NCBI RefSeq assembly: GCF_037478135.1
Contig: NZ_JBBHDV010000003.1
Coordinates: forward strand, 264,054-328,053
Reading direction: 5' to 3'
Length of the DNA stretch: 64,000 nt
DNA from: Denitratimonas sp037478135
Lineage (GTDB): Bacteria > Pseudomonadota > Gammaproteobacteria > Xanthomonadales > Xanthomonadaceae
Positions 15,413 to 25,164 of this stretch are shown piece after piece; position 1 is the stretch's first letter, and each line of letters opens with the position of its first letter. The notes under the pieces were generated by a model. It saw nothing but the letters and a program-made list of their open reading frames with translations. It made no database searches and was not told the DNA's origin. Made by a program: the position numbers and the translations under genes.

Positions 15413-18400
15413 ATGAATCTGGACCTTTCCCGCCGCAGCTTTTTGAAGCTGACAGGCGCGGGGGCGGCAGCGACCACGCTTGGCGCGATGGGTTTCGGAG
15501 CGGCCGAGGCTGCCACCGCCGCCCATGTGCGCGAATTCAAGCTCGCCACCACCACCGAAACCCGCAACATCTGCACCTACTGCTCGGTAGCCTGCGGCGT
15601 CATCATGTATTCGCGCGGCGATCTGAACGCCGGTGAGCACGCTGAGTTGATCCATATCGAAGGCGATGCGGATCACCCGACCAACCGTGGCACGCTTTGC
15701 CCGAAGGGCGCGGCGCTCAAGGATTACGTCAAGGCCGAAACCCGCCTGACCCATCCGCGCATCCGCCGTCCGGGTTCTGACCGGTTCGAGGAGATCTCCT
15801 GGGACGAGGCTTTCGACAAGATCGCCCGCGCCCTCAAGGACGACCGCGATGCCAACCTTATTGAGCGCAATGAGGAAGGCGTGACGGTCAACCGCTGGAC
15901 TTCGACCGGCTTCCTGGCGGCGTCGGCGACCACCAATGAAACCGCATGGCTGACCTGGAAGGCCGTGCGCTCGATGGGAATTGTCGGATTCGACAACCAG
16001 GCGAGGGTTTGACACGGCCCCACGGTGTCCAGTTTGGGCCCAACTTTTGGCCGTGGCGCGATGACCAACTCATGGACGGACATCGGCAACACAGACCTCG
16101 TCATCATCATGGGCGGCAATGCCGCCGAAGCACACCCGTGTGGTTTCAAGTGGGTAACTGAAGCCAAGAACAACCGTGGCGCCAAGTTGATCGTGGTCGA
16201 TCCGCGCTTCAACCGCTCGGCTGCCGTGGCCGACTATTACGCACCGATCCGTCCCGGCTCGGACATCGCCTTCCTGATGGGGGTGATCCGCTGGTGCATG
16301 GAAAACGACAAGGTGCAGTGGCAGTACGTGCGCAACTACACCAATGCCTCGTATCTGGTGCGCGAGGACTTCGGCTGGCAGGACGGCCTGTTCACCGGCT
16401 ATGACGAGGAAAACCGCAACTACAACCAGGAAAGCTGGGAATACCAGTTCGGTGAAGACGGCTACGTCCTGACCGATCCATCGATGGAACACCCGCGCTG
16501 CGTGTGGAACCTGCTGCGCGAGCACGTCGATGTCTACACGCCGGAATTCGTCGAGAACATCTGCGGCACGCCGAAGGACCGCTTCCTCAGGATCTGCGAA
16601 ATGATCGGCGAAACGTCTTCCCCGACGAAGACGATGACCTCGATGTACGCGCTCGGCTGGACCCAGCATTCCAAGGGTGCGCAGAACATCCGTGGCATGG
16701 CCATGCTGCAGCTGCTGCTGGGCAACATCGGTGTGCCCGGCGGCGGCATGAACGCGTTGCGTGGGCATTCCAACATCCAGGGCCTGACCGACGTCGGCCT
16801 GATGTCGAACCTGATCCCCGGCTACCTGGCGATCCCGAAGGAAAGCGAGCCCGATTTCGACAGCTACATCTCGACCCGGGGCAACAAGCCGTTGCGCCCG
16901 AACCAGATGAGCTACTGGCAGAACTACAACAAATTCTTCGTCAGTTTCATGAAGTCGTTGTGGGGCGAGCATGCGACGGCCGAGAACGACTGGGGCTACG
17001 ACTGGCTGCCCAAGCTCGACGTGCCTGAATACGACGCCATGCGCATGTTCCATATGGCGACCGAAGACAAGATCAACATCTACTTCTTCCAGGGCTTCAA
17101 CCCGCTGCTCGCGTTCCCCAACCGGGCCAAGCTGACCGAAGCCTTCTCGAAGGTGAAGCTGATCGTGGTTATGGATCCGCTGGAAACCGAAACCGCCGCG
17201 TTCTGGGAAAACCACGGTATCTATAACGACGTGGATACCGCCTCGATCCAGACCGAGGTGCTGGAACTTCCCACCACCTGCTTCGCCGAGGACGAGGGCG
17301 CCACGGTGAGCTCGGGCCGTGCGCTGCAATGGCACTGGGCCGGCGCGACGCCACCGGGCAAGGCCAAGACCGACAACGAGATCATGGCCAACATCTTCCA
17401 GCGCGTGCGCAAGCTGTACCAGGAAGAAGGCGGCGTGTGCCCCGAGCCGATCCTCAACCTGGCCTGGGAATACGAGGATCCACTGCATCCGCATGCCAGC
17501 GAGCTGGCGCGTGAACTGAACGGACGCGCGCTGGAGGATCTGTACGATCCGGCCGATCCATCCAGGCTGCTGGTGGCCAAGGGTGAGCAACTGTCCGGCT
17601 TCGGCCAGTTGCGCGCCGATGGTTCGACGATGGCCGGCTGCTGGATCTACACCGGCTGCTGGACCGAGGACGGCAACATGATGGCGCGGCGCGACAACAG
17701 CGACCCCAGTGGCATGGGCGTGCACGCCAACTGGGCGTTCGTATGGCCGGCCAATCGCCGGGTGCTGTACAACCGCGCCTCCTGCGATATCGACGGCAAA
17801 CCCTGGGATCCTTCCCGGGTGCTGGTCGAATGGAACGGCGAACGCTGGGTCGGGCCTGATGTGCCGGACATTGCGCCCACCGCCCATCCGCATGAGGTCG
17901 GCCCGTTCATCATGAACCCGGAGGGCAGCAGCCGCTTCTTCTCGCGCAAGCTGATGCGCGACGGGCCGTTCCCCACGCACATGGAGCCGTTCGAAAGCCC
18001 GGTCGAGAATCCGTTCAACCGCAGGATGCGCGGCAACCCGGTGGCCCGGATCTTCCCGGACGATCTGGCCGGGCTGGGCACCAGCGACCAGTTCCCGTGC
18101 GTGGCCACCTCGTACCGGCTGACCGAGCATTTCCACTACTGGACCAAGCACAATCGCGTGAATGCGGTGAACCAGCCCGAGTTCTTCGTGGAGATCAGCG
18201 AGGAGCTTGCCGCCGAGCGTGGCATCGCCAAGGGTGACCGCGTGCGGGTCTGGTCCTCCCGCAACCAGATCTGGGCCAAGGCGGTTGTGACCAAGCGCAT
18301 CCGTCCGCTGATCTGCGACGGCAAGACCGTGCACGTGGTCGGCATCCCGATCCATTGGGGTTTCAAGGGTGCGGCACGCAAGGGCTTCGGCTCCAACTCG

Positions 18401-18499
18401 CTGGGCCCGTTCGTCGGTGATGCCAACATCAACACGCCCGAGTTCAAGGCCTATCTGGTCAATATCGAGCGTGCAGCACAGCAGGAGGTGCCGGTATGA
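15413..18499 (+). CDS. fdnG: Formate dehydrogenase-N, catalytic alpha subunit (selenoprotein)
   Basis: Oxidises formate to CO2 at a Mo-bis(MGD)-selenocysteine centre on the periplasmic side and passes electrons through FdnH and FdnI to quinone. The reading frame is interrupted by TGA at 16010-16012 (residue 200) in NQARV-U-HGPT, the conserved selenocysteine site of FdnG/FdoG, so this is one gene of 1028 residues, not two. The N-terminus has a Tat signal with SRRSFLK. A [4Fe-4S] site is formed by CTYCSVACG and the Cys in RGTLCPKGA. The ATG at 15413 has GAGGAG 9 bases upstream; a TTG at 15407 is too close to it. The stop overlaps the fdnH ATG. selA, selB, selC, selD, fdhE, fdhD and the Moco genes are all nearby. 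Confidence 0.97.
16010..16055 (+). promoter_or_regulatory. Selenocysteine UGA and SECIS-like hairpin in fdnG
   Basis: Directly after the UGA, CACGGCC (16013-16019) pairs perfectly with GGCCGTG (16049-16055), enclosing an inner GC-rich stem near GTCC-AGTTT-GGGC. Bacterial SECIS elements lie in this position and are bound by the C-terminal domain of SelB. The inner pairing is my reading, not a computed fold. Confidence 0.75.
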
Positions 18500-19512
18500 G
18501 TGTCGAACGTGCCCCCCAGCCGATGACGGCGGCGGCCAATCCGCCGGTCCAGCCGCTGGCTTCCAACCTGCTGGCCAGCGATGTGGTCAAGGCCTCGGCC
18601 ACACCCAGCCTGCCGCCGCCCGAGCGGCAGCTGACCCAGGTCGCCAAGCTGATCGATGTGTCCAAGTGCATCGGTTGCAAGGCCTGCCAGACCGCCTGCA
18701 TCGAATGGAATGACACCCATCCGGAGATCGAGGAAAACGTCGGGGTCTACGAGAACCCGCACGATCTCACTCCGGACATGTTCACGCTGATGCGGTACAC
18801 CGAGTACGAGAACCCGGACAGCGGCGACCTCGAATGGCTGATCCGCAAGGACGGCTGCATGCATTGTGCGGATCCGGGCTGCCTCAAGGCCTGCCCGGCG
18901 CCGGGCGCGATCGTGCAGTACTCCAACGGCATCGTCGATTTCATTTCCGACAACTGCATCGGTTGCGGCTACTGCGTCACCGGCTGCCCGTTCAACATTC
19001 CGCGCATCCACAAGACCGCGCACGTGTCGAAGAAGTGCACGCTGTGCTCGGACCGGGTAGCGGTGGGGCAGGGTCCGGCCTGCGCCAAGGCCTGCCCGAC
19101 CGAGTGCATCAGCTTCGGCCCCAAGGAGGACATGATCGCCAAGGCGGAAGGCCGGATCGAGGATCTCAAGTCGCGCGGCTACAACAACGCCGGGCTGTAC
19201 GATCCGCAGGGCGTCGGCGGCACCCACGTGATGTACGTGCTGCACCATGCCGACAAGCCGTCGCTGTATGCCGGCCTGCCGGACGATCCGCAAATCTCGC
19301 CAGCGGTGGAAGCCTGGAAGGGCCCGGCCAAGACCGTAGGCCTGCTTGCCGCCGGCGCCGCCGTGGCCGGTGCCGCGCTGCACGGGCTGTTCGCGCGCGC
19401 CAACAAGGTCAGTGCGCAGGAGGAGCAGGAAGCCGAAGCACTGGTCGCCAGCCAGGCGGATGCGGACGGCGACGAGGCATCGGGTGCAAATGACGGCAGG
19501 AACACGCCATGA
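18496..19512 (+). CDS. fdnH: Formate dehydrogenase-N, iron-sulfur beta subunit
   Basis: Electron-transfer subunit carrying four [4Fe-4S] clusters between FdnG and the membrane cytochrome. The 338-residue protein has the expected Cys sets: CIGCKACQTAC (about 56), CMHCADPGCLKACP (about 119), CIGCGYCVTGCPFNIP (about 155) and CTLCSDRV...CAKACP (about 180). A C-terminal hydrophobic helix (GLLAAGAAVAGAALHGLF, about 283-300) anchors it in the membrane. About 45 residues precede the first cluster, longer than in E. coli. The ATG overlaps the fdnG stop (ATGA) and the stop overlaps the fdnI start, so translation is coupled. Confidence 0.96.
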   Translation: MSVERAPQPMTAAANPPVQPLASNLLASDVVKASATPSLPPPERQLTQVAKLIDVSKCIGCKACQTACIEWNDTHPEIEENVGVYENPHDLTPDMFTLMRYTEYENPDSGDLEWLIRKDGCMHCADPGCLKACPAPGAIVQYSNGIVDFISDNCIGCGYCVTGCPFNIPRIHKTAHVSKKCTLCSDRVAVGQGPACAKACPTECISFGPKEDMIAKAEGRIEDLKSRGYNNAGLYDPQGVGGTHVMYVLHHADKPSLYAGLPDDPQISPAVEAWKGPAKTVGLLAAGAAVAGAALHGLFARANKVSAQEEQEAEALVASQADADGDEASGANDGRNTP

Positions 19513-20243
19513 GCCGGCCCAGCAAGAAAATGGCTAGGGAGAATCGTATCCATTCGATGCCCGGTGACGAACTGGTCAGCCGAAAGCCGGTGGTGGTGCA
19601 TCGTTATCGCGGCTTTACCCGGATCAACCACTGGATCACCGCTGCCTGCATGATCCTGCTGCTGCTTTCCGGCTTCGCGTTCTTCCATCCTTCGCTGTAC
19701 TGGCTGACCGGCCTGTTCGGCGGCGGCCAGACCACACGCTGGCTGCATCCGATCATCGGCCTGGTGCTGGTGGTCAGCTTCTTCGGCCTGTTCGTGCAGA
19801 TGTGGCGACTCAACCTGCCGGTGCGCGAGGATGCCGAATGGAGCCGGAAGATCGGCGATGTGATCCGCGGCAACGAGGAAAACCTGCCGGAACTGGGCAA
19901 GTACAACGCCGGCCAGAAGCTGGTGTTCTGGGCAATGGCCGGGTTGATCCTGATCATGGTCGTGAGCGGTGTGATCATCTGGGAACAGTACATTCCGCTC
20001 TGGCGTGATTTTGCACCGGGGCTGGCGTCGATCCCGGCGCGCCGGGTGGCGGTGATCGTCCATGCCGCGGCGGCGTTCTGCTCGGTCCTGGTGTTCGTCA
20101 TCCATGTCTACGCGGCGATCTGGACCCGCGGCACGATCCGGGCGATGACCCGGGGCACCGTCACCGGCGGCTGGGCGTTCCGCCACCATCGCAAGTGGCT
20201 GCGCGAGCTGGCTGGACGCGGCACCACCCGCCCCGCAGAATGA
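19509..20243 (+). CDS. fdnI: Formate dehydrogenase-N, cytochrome b556 gamma subunit
   Basis: Membrane subunit with two b haems that passes electrons from FdnH to the quinone pool. The 244-residue protein has four hydrophobic segments: WITAACMILLLLSGFAFF, WLHPIIGLVLVVSFFGLF, LVFWAMAGLILIMVVSGVII and VIVHAAAAFCSVLVFVIHVY. Histidines suited as haem ligands lie in or next to them. The motif RYRGFTRINHWITA before the first segment is typical. The ATG overlaps the fdnH stop; AGGA lies just upstream. It is the last structural gene of fdnGHI and is followed by a strong hairpin at 20253-20282 before fdhE. Confidence 0.95.
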   Translation: MSRPSKKMARENRIHSMPGDELVSRKPVVVHRYRGFTRINHWITAACMILLLLSGFAFFHPSLYWLTGLFGGGQTTRWLHPIIGLVLVVSFFGLFVQMWRLNLPVREDAEWSRKIGDVIRGNEENLPELGKYNAGQKLVFWAMAGLILIMVVSGVIIWEQYIPLWRDFAPGLASIPARRVAVIVHAAAAFCSVLVFVIHVYAAIWTRGTIRAMTRGTVTGGWAFRHHRKWLRELAGRGTTRPAE

Positions 20244-20252
20244 CTCCCGTCG

Positions 20253-20282
20253 GCCGTGTCCGGTCATGTGGCCGGACACGGC
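20253..20282 (+). other. Strong intercistronic hairpin between fdnI and fdhE
   Basis: GCCGTGTCCGG and CCGGACACGGC form a perfect 11-bp stem with an 8-base loop. There is no T-run, so it is not an intrinsic terminator. It may protect the 3' end of the fdnGHI message or lower expression of fdhE and the sel genes. Confidence 0.65.
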
Positions 20283-20389
20283 GGGCGGCATCGTCAACGA
20301 ATCCCCCTTCTTCGACGAACCGGCCGCACCCGGCAATGCCGGATCGTTGTCCTGAACGATGCCCGCGTTTTTCGTGTATTGGCGAGGTC

Positions 20390-21301
20390 ATGATGGAAGA
20401 TCTGCAACCCGACCCCACCCTCATCGGCGGCGTGCCGAAACCGCCGCTGGCATTTCTGCCCGAGCCGGTGAAGCTGTTCCAGGCGCGCGCGCGCCGTTTC
20501 GCCTTTCTGGCTGAAAGCAATGAACTGGCACCGTACCTGAGCTTCCTGGCCGAATTGTCACGCCTGCAAGCGCGCCTGGCCGCGACCCTGCCGGCGCTGG
20601 AACCATTGCCAGCGGACCAGGTCGCCAAGGCGCTTGGCGCCGGCATGCCGCCGATCAATCGCAGCCTGCTTGCCGACGACGCAGGCCTGGCCGATACCCT
20701 GCACGCGCTGCTGGAAGGCGCGGCGGAACTGGACATGCCCGCAGCCGCGCGGGAAGCGCTGGACGCGGTGCGCGGTGCCGATACCGAAACCCGGCAATGG
20801 CTGCTCGGCAACGTGCTGGCAGACAACATTTCCACCGAGGCTCCCGCTGCACACCTTTTCGTTGCAGCGGCGGTGCAGGTGCACCTGTCACGGCTGGCCG
20901 CAACGCTTGATCCCGAGATACTGGTGCCGGTGTCTGTTGGCGTATGCCCGGCCTGCGGCGGCCGCCCGGCAACCTCGTCGGTAATGGGCATGCAGGGCAT
21001 CGAAAACATCCGCTACGCCAGTTGCGGCTGCTGCGCCACGCGCTGGAACGAGGTGCGGGTCAAATGCCTGTGCTGCGGCTCGACCAAGGGCATCAGCTAC
21101 CGCTCGGTCGGCACCGATGACGCCACGGTCAAGGCCGAGCTGTGCAACGAGTGCAAGTCCTGGGTGAAGATCTTCTACCAGGTCAGGAATGCCAGTCTGG
21201 ACCCGGTCGCCGACGACGTCGGCAGCCTCGGTCTGGACATGCTGATGCGCGATACCGACTTCACGCGCGGCAGCTTCAACCCCTTCATCGTCGGATACTG
21301 A
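20390..21301 (+). CDS. fdhE: Formate dehydrogenase accessory protein FdhE
   Basis: Cytoplasmic rubredoxin-like protein needed for assembly of membrane formate dehydrogenases; it binds the catalytic subunit before Tat export. The 303-residue protein has four CxxC-type motifs in its C-terminal half: CPACGGRP, CGCCATRW, CLCCGSTKG and CNECKSW, the iron-binding signature of FdhE. The N-terminal 170 residues are helical. GAGG lies just before tandem ATGs at 20390 and 20393; either could be used. A longer frame upstream lacks family similarity. The stop TGA overlaps the selA ATG at 21301, so fdhE and selA are translationally coupled. Confidence 0.94.
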   Translation: MMEDLQPDPTLIGGVPKPPLAFLPEPVKLFQARARRFAFLAESNELAPYLSFLAELSRLQARLAATLPALEPLPADQVAKALGAGMPPINRSLLADDAGLADTLHALLEGAAELDMPAAAREALDAVRGADTETRQWLLGNVLADNISTEAPAAHLFVAAAVQVHLSRLAATLDPEILVPVSVGVCPACGGRPATSSVMGMQGIENIRYASCGCCATRWNEVRVKCLCCGSTKGISYRSVGTDDATVKAELCNECKSWVKIFYQVRNASLDPVADDVGSLGLDMLMRDTDFTRGSFNPFIVGY

Positions 21302-22683
21302 TGGCCGGCTTCCGCAACCTGCCCAGCGTCGATCAGGTGCTTGTCTCGGAAGCAGGGCAGGCGCTGGTACGGACACACGGACACAGCGCGGTGGTGAAGG
21401 CCGTGCGAGCCCGGCTGCAGCACATGCGCGAAGCCATCCGTGCTGGCGAAGACGGCGATGCCCTAGCGGTGGCGCTGCCGGCACTGCTGCAACAGGATCT
21501 GGCCGCTGCCGCGCGCGCGTCGCTGCGGCCGGTATTGAACCTGACGGGCACCGTGCTGCACACCAATCTGGGCCGCGCGCTGCTGGCCGACGCGGCATGC
21601 CAGGCCGCAACCGCCGCGATGGCCAATCCGTTGGCGCTGGAGTTCGATCTTGACAGCGGTGGTCGCGGCGAGCGCGACGACCACCTGCGCGGCCTGCTGT
21701 GCGAGTTGACCGGCGCCGAAGACGCCACCGTGGTCAACAACAATGCCGCGGCGGTGCTGCTGGTGCTCAACACCTTCGGCCTCGGGCGCGAAACCATCGT
21801 CTCGCGTGGCGAACTGATCGAGATCGGCGGCGCCTTCCGGCTGCCCGAGATCATGGCCCGCGCCGGCGTCACACTGGTCGAAGTCGGCACCACCAACCGC
21901 ACCCATGCGCGCGATTACACAGCCGCACTCGGCCCCGATACCGGCCTGATCCTGAAGGTGCACACGTCCAACTACCGGATCGAAGGCTTCACTGCCGAAG
22001 TGCCCGCGCCGGAACTGGCGAGGATTGCGCACAAGGGTGGCGTGCCGTTGCTCAATGATCTGGGCTCCGGCTCGCTGCTGGATCTTTCGCGCTACGGCCT
22101 ACGCCGCGAGCCGACCGTGGCCGAAGCGGTGGCCGAGGGCGCCGGTCTGGTGACCTTCTCCGGCGACAAGCTGCTCGGCGGGCCGCAGGCCGGTTTCATC
22201 GTCGGTCGCCGTGAACTGGTCGAGGCGATCAACCGCAACCCGCTCAAACGCGCGCTGCGGCTGGACAAGATCCGCCTCGCCGCGCTGGAAGCGACACTGC
22301 ATCTGTACCGCGATCCGGACCGGCTCACGCAGCGTCTGCCGACATTGCGCCATCTGGCTCGCAGCCAGGCCGATATCGCGGCTCAGGCTGAACGTCTGGC
22401 ACCGCAGGTGGGCGCGCTGCTGGCGGCGCATGGCTTCAGCGTGAGTGTCTGCGAATGCCGCAGCCAGGCCGGTTCCGGCGCATTGCCGGTCGATACCATT
22501 GCCAGTGCCGGATTGCGCCTGAGCGGCGGAGGCGGTGATGCGCCGGACCGTCTTTCGGCACAGCTGCGCACACTGCCGACGCCCGTCATCGGCCACATCC
22601 GCGACGGCGCACTGATCCTCGATCTGCGCTGTCTCGACGACGACGCGACCCTGCTCGACGCACTGCGCGCGCTGACACCGTGA
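21301..22683 (+). CDS. selA: L-seryl-tRNA(Sec) selenium transferase
   Basis: PLP enzyme that converts Ser-tRNA-Sec to Sec-tRNA-Sec with selenophosphate from SelD. The 460-residue protein carries RPVLNLTGTVLHTNLGRA (about 76-93), VVNNNAAAVLLVLN (about 144-157), VEVGTTNRTH and the PLP-binding Lys290 in TFSGDKLLGGPQAG. The ATG at 21301 overlaps the fdhE stop. The next gene, selB, begins about 200 bases downstream with no clear terminator between them. Cytoplasmic. Confidence 0.96.
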   Translation: MAGFRNLPSVDQVLVSEAGQALVRTHGHSAVVKAVRARLQHMREAIRAGEDGDALAVALPALLQQDLAAAARASLRPVLNLTGTVLHTNLGRALLADAACQAATAAMANPLALEFDLDSGGRGERDDHLRGLLCELTGAEDATVVNNNAAAVLLVLNTFGLGRETIVSRGELIEIGGAFRLPEIMARAGVTLVEVGTTNRTHARDYTAALGPDTGLILKVHTSNYRIEGFTAEVPAPELARIAHKGGVPLLNDLGSGSLLDLSRYGLRREPTVAEAVAEGAGLVTFSGDKLLGGPQAGFIVGRRELVEAINRNPLKRALRLDKIRLAALEATLHLYRDPDRLTQRLPTLRHLARSQADIAAQAERLAPQVGALLAAHGFSVSVCECRSQAGSGALPVDTIASAGLRLSGGGGDAPDRLSAQLRTLPTPVIGHIRDGALILDLRCLDDDATLLDALRALTP

Positions 22684-22879
22684 CAGGCATCCGGTATCAC
22701 ACGAATGCCGGTCAAAATGTGGGTTCCACCGCTACGCGGCTTGAACCGACCTGTGATGTACGCACCGGAAACCGGGAAAATGCAGGTCGGCTCAAGCGCC
22801 ACCGGCGCGGAGCCGACGGCTGCCAGCATCTGATCGGGAGCATTGGCCAACATTTGACCGGCAACAGGACACCAGCCCC

Positions 22880-24784
22880 ATGATCATCGGCACCGCCGGC
22901 CATATCGACCACGGCAAAACTGCGCTGGTGAAGGCACTGACCGGTATTGCCGGCGACCGCCTGAGCGAGGAGAAGGCGCGCGGCATCACCATCGAACTGG
23001 GTTTCGCCTATGCCGATCTTGGCGGAGGCGGCATCACCGGTTTCGTGGATGTGCCCGGCCACGAACGGCTGGTGCGCACCATGCTGGCCGGTGCCGGCGG
23101 CATCGATTTCGCGCTGCTGGTGGTCGCCGCCGACGACGGAGTAATGCCGCAGACGCTGGAACATCTGGCCATCCTCGACCTGCTCGGCCTGTCGGGCGGC
23201 ATCGTGGCGATGACCAAGGCCGATCTCGCCGATTCCGGGCGGCGTGCGCAGGTGCAGGCGCAGATCCGTGCAGCGCTGGCCGGCACCGGATTGGCCGATG
23301 CGCCGATCATGCCGGTATCGGCGACCACCGGCGAAGGCATCGACGCGCTGCGTGCCGCCCTGGTCCGCGCTGCGCAACAGTTGCCGGCGCGTGCAGCCAG
23401 CGGGCCGTTCCGCTTCGCGGTGGATCGCAGCTTCACCCTGGCCGGTACCGGCACCGTGGTCACCGGCACGGTGCTGTCGGGCAAGGTTGCGGTTGGTGAC
23501 GGCGTGATGATCAGCCCGCTCGGCTTGCCGGCGCGGGTGCGCGGCATCCATGCACAGAACCTCAAGTCCGATACCGGCGTGGCCGGCCAGCGCTGCGCCC
23601 TGAATCTGGCCGGCGAGGGCGTCGGCAAGGATGCGATCCATCGCGGCGACCTGATTCTGACACCGCCACTGCACGCGCCCAGTGACCGTATCGATGCCGT
23701 GCTGCGGGTGCTGGGAAGCGAGAACAAACCGGTCACCACTTGGTTCCCGGTGCATCTGCACAGCCATGCGGTCGAAGTGCCGGCGCGGGTCGTGCCGCTG
23801 GCCGGCGAACTGAAGCCGGGGCAGGCCGGGCTGGTGCAGATCGTGCTGGAAAGGCCGATCGCGGCCAGCGTCGGTGACCGCTTCGTACTACGCGACACCT
23901 CGGCCAGCCGCAGTATCGGCGGCGGCCATTTCATCGACCTGCGCGCCCCGGCGCGCAAGCGCGGCACGCCGGAACGGCTGGCCTGGCTGCAAGCGGCACG
24001 CAACACCGACCCTGCCACCGCGCTGGCCGGCCTGCTGGCGGTCGCGCCGGTGGACATGCCCGCTTTCCTGCGTGATCGCGCGCTGGATCAGGACGATGGC
24101 CCGGCCCTGTGCGCGCAATGCAATGCAGTGATGATCGAGGAACTGGCCGTTTCCGTCGCGCACTTGGCCGAGTTGGAAACGCAACTGGGTACAACGCTCG
24201 CCGACTTCCACGAAACCCATCCCGATCTGGCCGGTCTGGGGCGCGAAAAGCTGCGCTTGCTGCTGCAACCGCGTCTGACCAAGCCCGCCTTCCTCGCCTT
24301 CCTGCAGCAACAGGCCGACGCTGGACATATCGTGCTGGATGGTGCCTTCGTGCGCCTGCCCGGTCATGTCGTGCAGCTTGCCGAAGCCGACGCTCTCGTC
24401 TGGCAACGGATCCAGCCCGGGCTGCTGGGCGAAGGCCGTTTCCGCCCGCCGCGCGTGCGCGATTTCGCTCATGAATTTGACATCGACGAACGCGATATCC
24501 GCCGGATATTGAAATTGGTGCAACGTCAGGGCTTGGTCTACCAGGTCGCCCACGACCACTTCTTCGCCCGCGAGGTGGTGCGCGAAATGGCCGGCTTCGC
24601 AAAAGACCTGGCTGCCGGCAGCGATGACGGCTGGTTCGGTGCTGCCGCCTTCCGCGATTGCATGGACAACGGCCGCAAGGTCGCCATCCAGATCCTCGAT
24701 TTCTTCGACGGCCTCGGCCTCACCCTGCGCCGTGGCGATCTGCGCCGCATCAACCCGCATCGGCGCGATTTGTTTGATGGGTAG
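22880..24784 (+). CDS. selB: Selenocysteine-specific elongation factor
   Basis: GTPase that delivers Sec-tRNA-Sec to ribosomes stalled at a UGA followed by a SECIS hairpin. The 634-residue protein (E. coli 614) begins MIIGTAGHIDHGKTALVKAL, which contains G1. ARGITIELGFAY is the G2 region, DVPGHERLVRTML is G3 and TKAD is G4. EF-Tu-like domains 2 and 3 follow (GTGTVVTGTVLSG), then C-terminal winged helices (about 380-634) that bind SECIS, including FRPPRVRDFAHEFDIDERDI. The ATG at 22880 directly begins the G domain. It lies downstream of selA and serves the UGA in fdnG. Confidence 0.96.
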   Translation: MIIGTAGHIDHGKTALVKALTGIAGDRLSEEKARGITIELGFAYADLGGGGITGFVDVPGHERLVRTMLAGAGGIDFALLVVAADDGVMPQTLEHLAILDLLGLSGGIVAMTKADLADSGRRAQVQAQIRAALAGTGLADAPIMPVSATTGEGIDALRAALVRAAQQLPARAASGPFRFAVDRSFTLAGTGTVVTGTVLSGKVAVGDGVMISPLGLPARVRGIHAQNLKSDTGVAGQRCALNLAGEGVGKDAIHRGDLILTPPLHAPSDRIDAVLRVLGSENKPVTTWFPVHLHSHAVEVPARVVPLAGELKPGQAGLVQIVLERPIAASVGDRFVLRDTSASRSIGGGHFIDLRAPARKRGTPERLAWLQAARNTDPATALAGLLAVAPVDMPAFLRDRALDQDDGPALCAQCNAVMIEELAVSVAHLAELETQLGTTLADFHETHPDLAGLGREKLRLLLQPRLTKPAFLAFLQQQADAGHIVLDGAFVRLPGHVVQLAEADALVWQRIQPGLLGEGRFRPPRVRDFAHEFDIDERDIRRILKLVQRQGLVYQVAHDHFFAREVVREMAGFAKDLAAGSDDGWFGAAAFRDCMDNGRKVAIQILDFFDGLGLTLRRGDLRRINPHRRDLFDG

Positions 24785-25164
24785 GGCGCTTCGGGATGCT
24801 CCGGGTCCGCTCATTCCGGCTCACGGGTCTGTGGCATACACGGTGTTGCTGGCGCAGACGGGTTCAGCCGTGAAGGTCAACGCACGCAAGGTGAAAGTGC
24901 TCCCCGAAAGGGGCAGGGACGTGTCGGCAATACCGGCAGCCGCGTTCGCGGCAGGCATGGTTTTTTGCCATGATGATCGCTTGGAAATTCCTGGCTCCCG
25001 AGTGTTTGGCAGGGCCGGCAACGAGGGCGGCGGATCAGGTTCTGGAATGCGCCAACGCAATCCCGGTTCCGCCGGATGGTCGGCAGGAAATCACAGGCAG
25101 GTCGCCAGCGCGGTAACCGGCTTCTGCGCAGTCCGGCGCAGGGCTGTTCGGGAGTCATCGTGAA
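24785..25164. other. Intergenic region selB-modA
   Basis: About 380 bases without a supported gene. It should contain the modABC promoter. I see no clear ModE-type palindrome or riboswitch in it. Confidence 0.4.

Noticed and set aside
16010..16012. In-frame stop splitting fdnG into two ORFs (nonsense mutation or pseudogene).
   Set aside because: The TGA sits exactly at the conserved selenocysteine position, is followed by a SECIS-like hairpin, and selA, selB, selC and selD are all present.
16070..18355. 761-codon open frame antisense to fdnG.
   Set aside because: His/Arg/Ala-rich shadow of a GC-rich gene, no RBS or known motif; the plus-strand gene is certain.
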